Positions 63,509 through 64,000 of a stretch of 64,000 nt of DNA are shown here, in pieces. The DNA lies in assembly GCA_002280875.1 (NCBI GenBank), contig NCEV01000011.1:18606-82605 (forward strand). The letters run 5' to 3'. How positions within the stretch are numbered: position 1 is the first letter of the stretch; the number at the start of each line of letters is the position of its first letter. A program made the position numbers and the translations under genes. A model generated the notes under the pieces. It saw nothing but the letters and a program-made list of their open reading frames with translations. It was not told the origin of the DNA and did not search any database. The stretch comes from Caulobacter sp. 32-67-35. Its GTDB lineage: Bacteria; Pseudomonadota; Alphaproteobacteria; Caulobacterales; Caulobacteraceae.

Positions 63509-63919
63509 GTGCCGCCACCTCTTGCATTTCTTGACCCGTTTCGGCGACACATGGCGGATGCCAAAGACCTACGCCGAACTTTGCAGGAGCTTGCGCGCCA
63601 CCGACGAGAGGGGACAGCCTACGCGGTTCAACCGGCGCCGAGCTCAATAATCATTGTGGCCGAGACTGCACAGAGCACCGAGCTCGAACTGCATCCGATC
63701 CTGAAGGCCACTGGCCAGAAGTTGCTCTCGGCCATCCCAGTTGGCGGCCTTGCCACGGCGGGCGGCAAGGGAGCGTTTTCGGTGTCCGTTAGTCCGCAGC
63801 AAGCAACTCGGGCGCTTCTTGTTCTCAGCAATCTCCTGCAGGCGATGGGGACCCAAGGATGGTCGGTCATCCGCTCGGATAAGGGCTTGCAGCTCGGCCT
63901 TAACGTAGCCCTCCGGTGA
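63509..63919 (+). CDS. Accessory-type hypothetical protein, possibly an N-terminally truncated member
   Basis: Up to 136 residues (GTG 63509; an ATG at 63551 gives 122). The segment ELHPILKATGQKLLSAIPVG and the final SPQQATRALLVLSNLLQAMGTQGWSVI resemble the C-terminal domain of larger hypothetical proteins common on islands and plasmids, in which a helix-turn-helix region precedes it. That N-terminal region is missing here, so this may be a remnant. Function unknown. Confidence 0.45.
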   Translation: MPPPLAFLDPFRRHMADAKDLRRTLQELARHRREGTAYAVQPAPSSIIIVAETAQSTELELHPILKATGQKLLSAIPVGGLATAGGKGAFSVSVSPQQATRALLVLSNLLQAMGTQGWSVIRSDKGLQLGLNVALR

Positions 63920-63958
63920 AGGCCGCCTTGCCGAGGTGTCTGGGATGCTGATGCTGTG

Positions 63959-63980
63959 CTCGTAAGGACGTCCTTACGAG
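63959..63980. repeat. Perfect 22-bp palindrome near window end
   Basis: CTCGTAAGGAC is followed directly by GTCCTTACGAG. It lies 40 bases after the accessory-type ORF. With no T-run it is not an obvious terminator; it could be an operator for a gene beyond the window. Confidence 0.7.
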
Positions 63981-64000
63981 TACGCAAAGCTGCAGGGCAT

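Noticed and set aside
63306-63650. A 114-codon plus-strand frame overlapping the hipA 3' end
   Set aside because: Most of it is the wrong frame of hipA; composition and lack of a start signal argue against a gene.
61517-63999. An attachment site repeating the tRNA-Arg 3' end
   Set aside because: No second copy of the tRNA 3' sequence was seen before the window end, so an island is only suspected.

Overview
The window looks like chromosome of an alphaproteobacterium of the genus Caulobacter or a very close relative. The evidence is high GC, a TipN polarity protein next to methionyl-tRNA synthetase, a GcrA-family regulator, a globin-coupled chemoreceptor ending in a CheR-docking pentapeptide, and dense gene packing with many 1-4 nt overlaps. 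Most of it (about 1-55 kb) is ordinary housekeeping and metabolic chromosome. The right end (about 55-64 kb) is more accessory: it has AT-rich gaps, long palindromes, a repeat-interrupted regulator and a tRNA-linked toxin-antitoxin locus.

Layout. 0-4 kb: a LacI-type regulator (cut by the window edge) diverges from a hexuronate operon (uxaA, uxuB-like). 3.6-10.8 kb: a small sugar-phosphate transferase, tipN (frameshifted), an MFS permease, metG and a DUF1761 membrane protein. 10.8-14.8 kb: tRNA-Thr, two divergent peptidoglycan enzymes (L,D-transpeptidase lipoprotein and VanY-type carboxypeptidase), a YaiI-family protein, the ribosome-rescue hydrolase arfB and a MarR regulator. 14.9-17.5 kb: a GcrA-family gene with a small partner, a lipoprotein cytochrome c and a cluster of NTF2/SnoaL-like genes with one degenerate copy. 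17.5-25 kb: a homodimeric-E1-like transketolase, an RND efflux pump with its adaptor, and a barrel-like secreted protein. 25-34 kb: class II aldolase, DUF2891, dapA-smpB, a soluble lytic transglycosylase and a TetR-led FecCD-type ABC importer. 34-45 kb: a membrane glycosyltransferase, two RNA methyltransferases, hrpB (split), an amino-acid permease, a metallo-hydrolase and an EnvZ/OmpR-type pair. 44.8-55.2 kb: two small stress-type proteins, an EgtB-EgtD ergothioneine fusion, GTP-dependent pckG, a PhoA-type alkaline phosphatase behind a Pho-box-like repeat, and a TonB receptor/PepSY/small membrane protein iron operon. 55.2-61.4 kb: two intergenic inverted repeats, a PAS hybrid histidine kinase, a globin-coupled chemoreceptor, a 36-bp perfect palindrome, a LuxR-type response regulator, and an AraC regulator whose frame is broken by three copies of an 8-bp repeat. 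61.4-64 kb: tRNA-Arg(CCU), a long inverted repeat, three evenly spaced operators, hipBA, and a small accessory-type ORF followed by a palindrome.

The most notable observations are the AraC gene whose reading frame depends on 8-bp repeat number (a candidate phase switch), the hipBA operator array with a 27-bp period, the 36-bp palindrome between chemoreceptor and regulator, and the EgtB-EgtD fusion. Three conserved genes (tipN, hrpB, araC-type) are not open in one frame. Real mutation and indel error in the assembly must both be considered for them. No database search or folding programme was run; every assignment rests on reading motifs, lengths, spacing and context.
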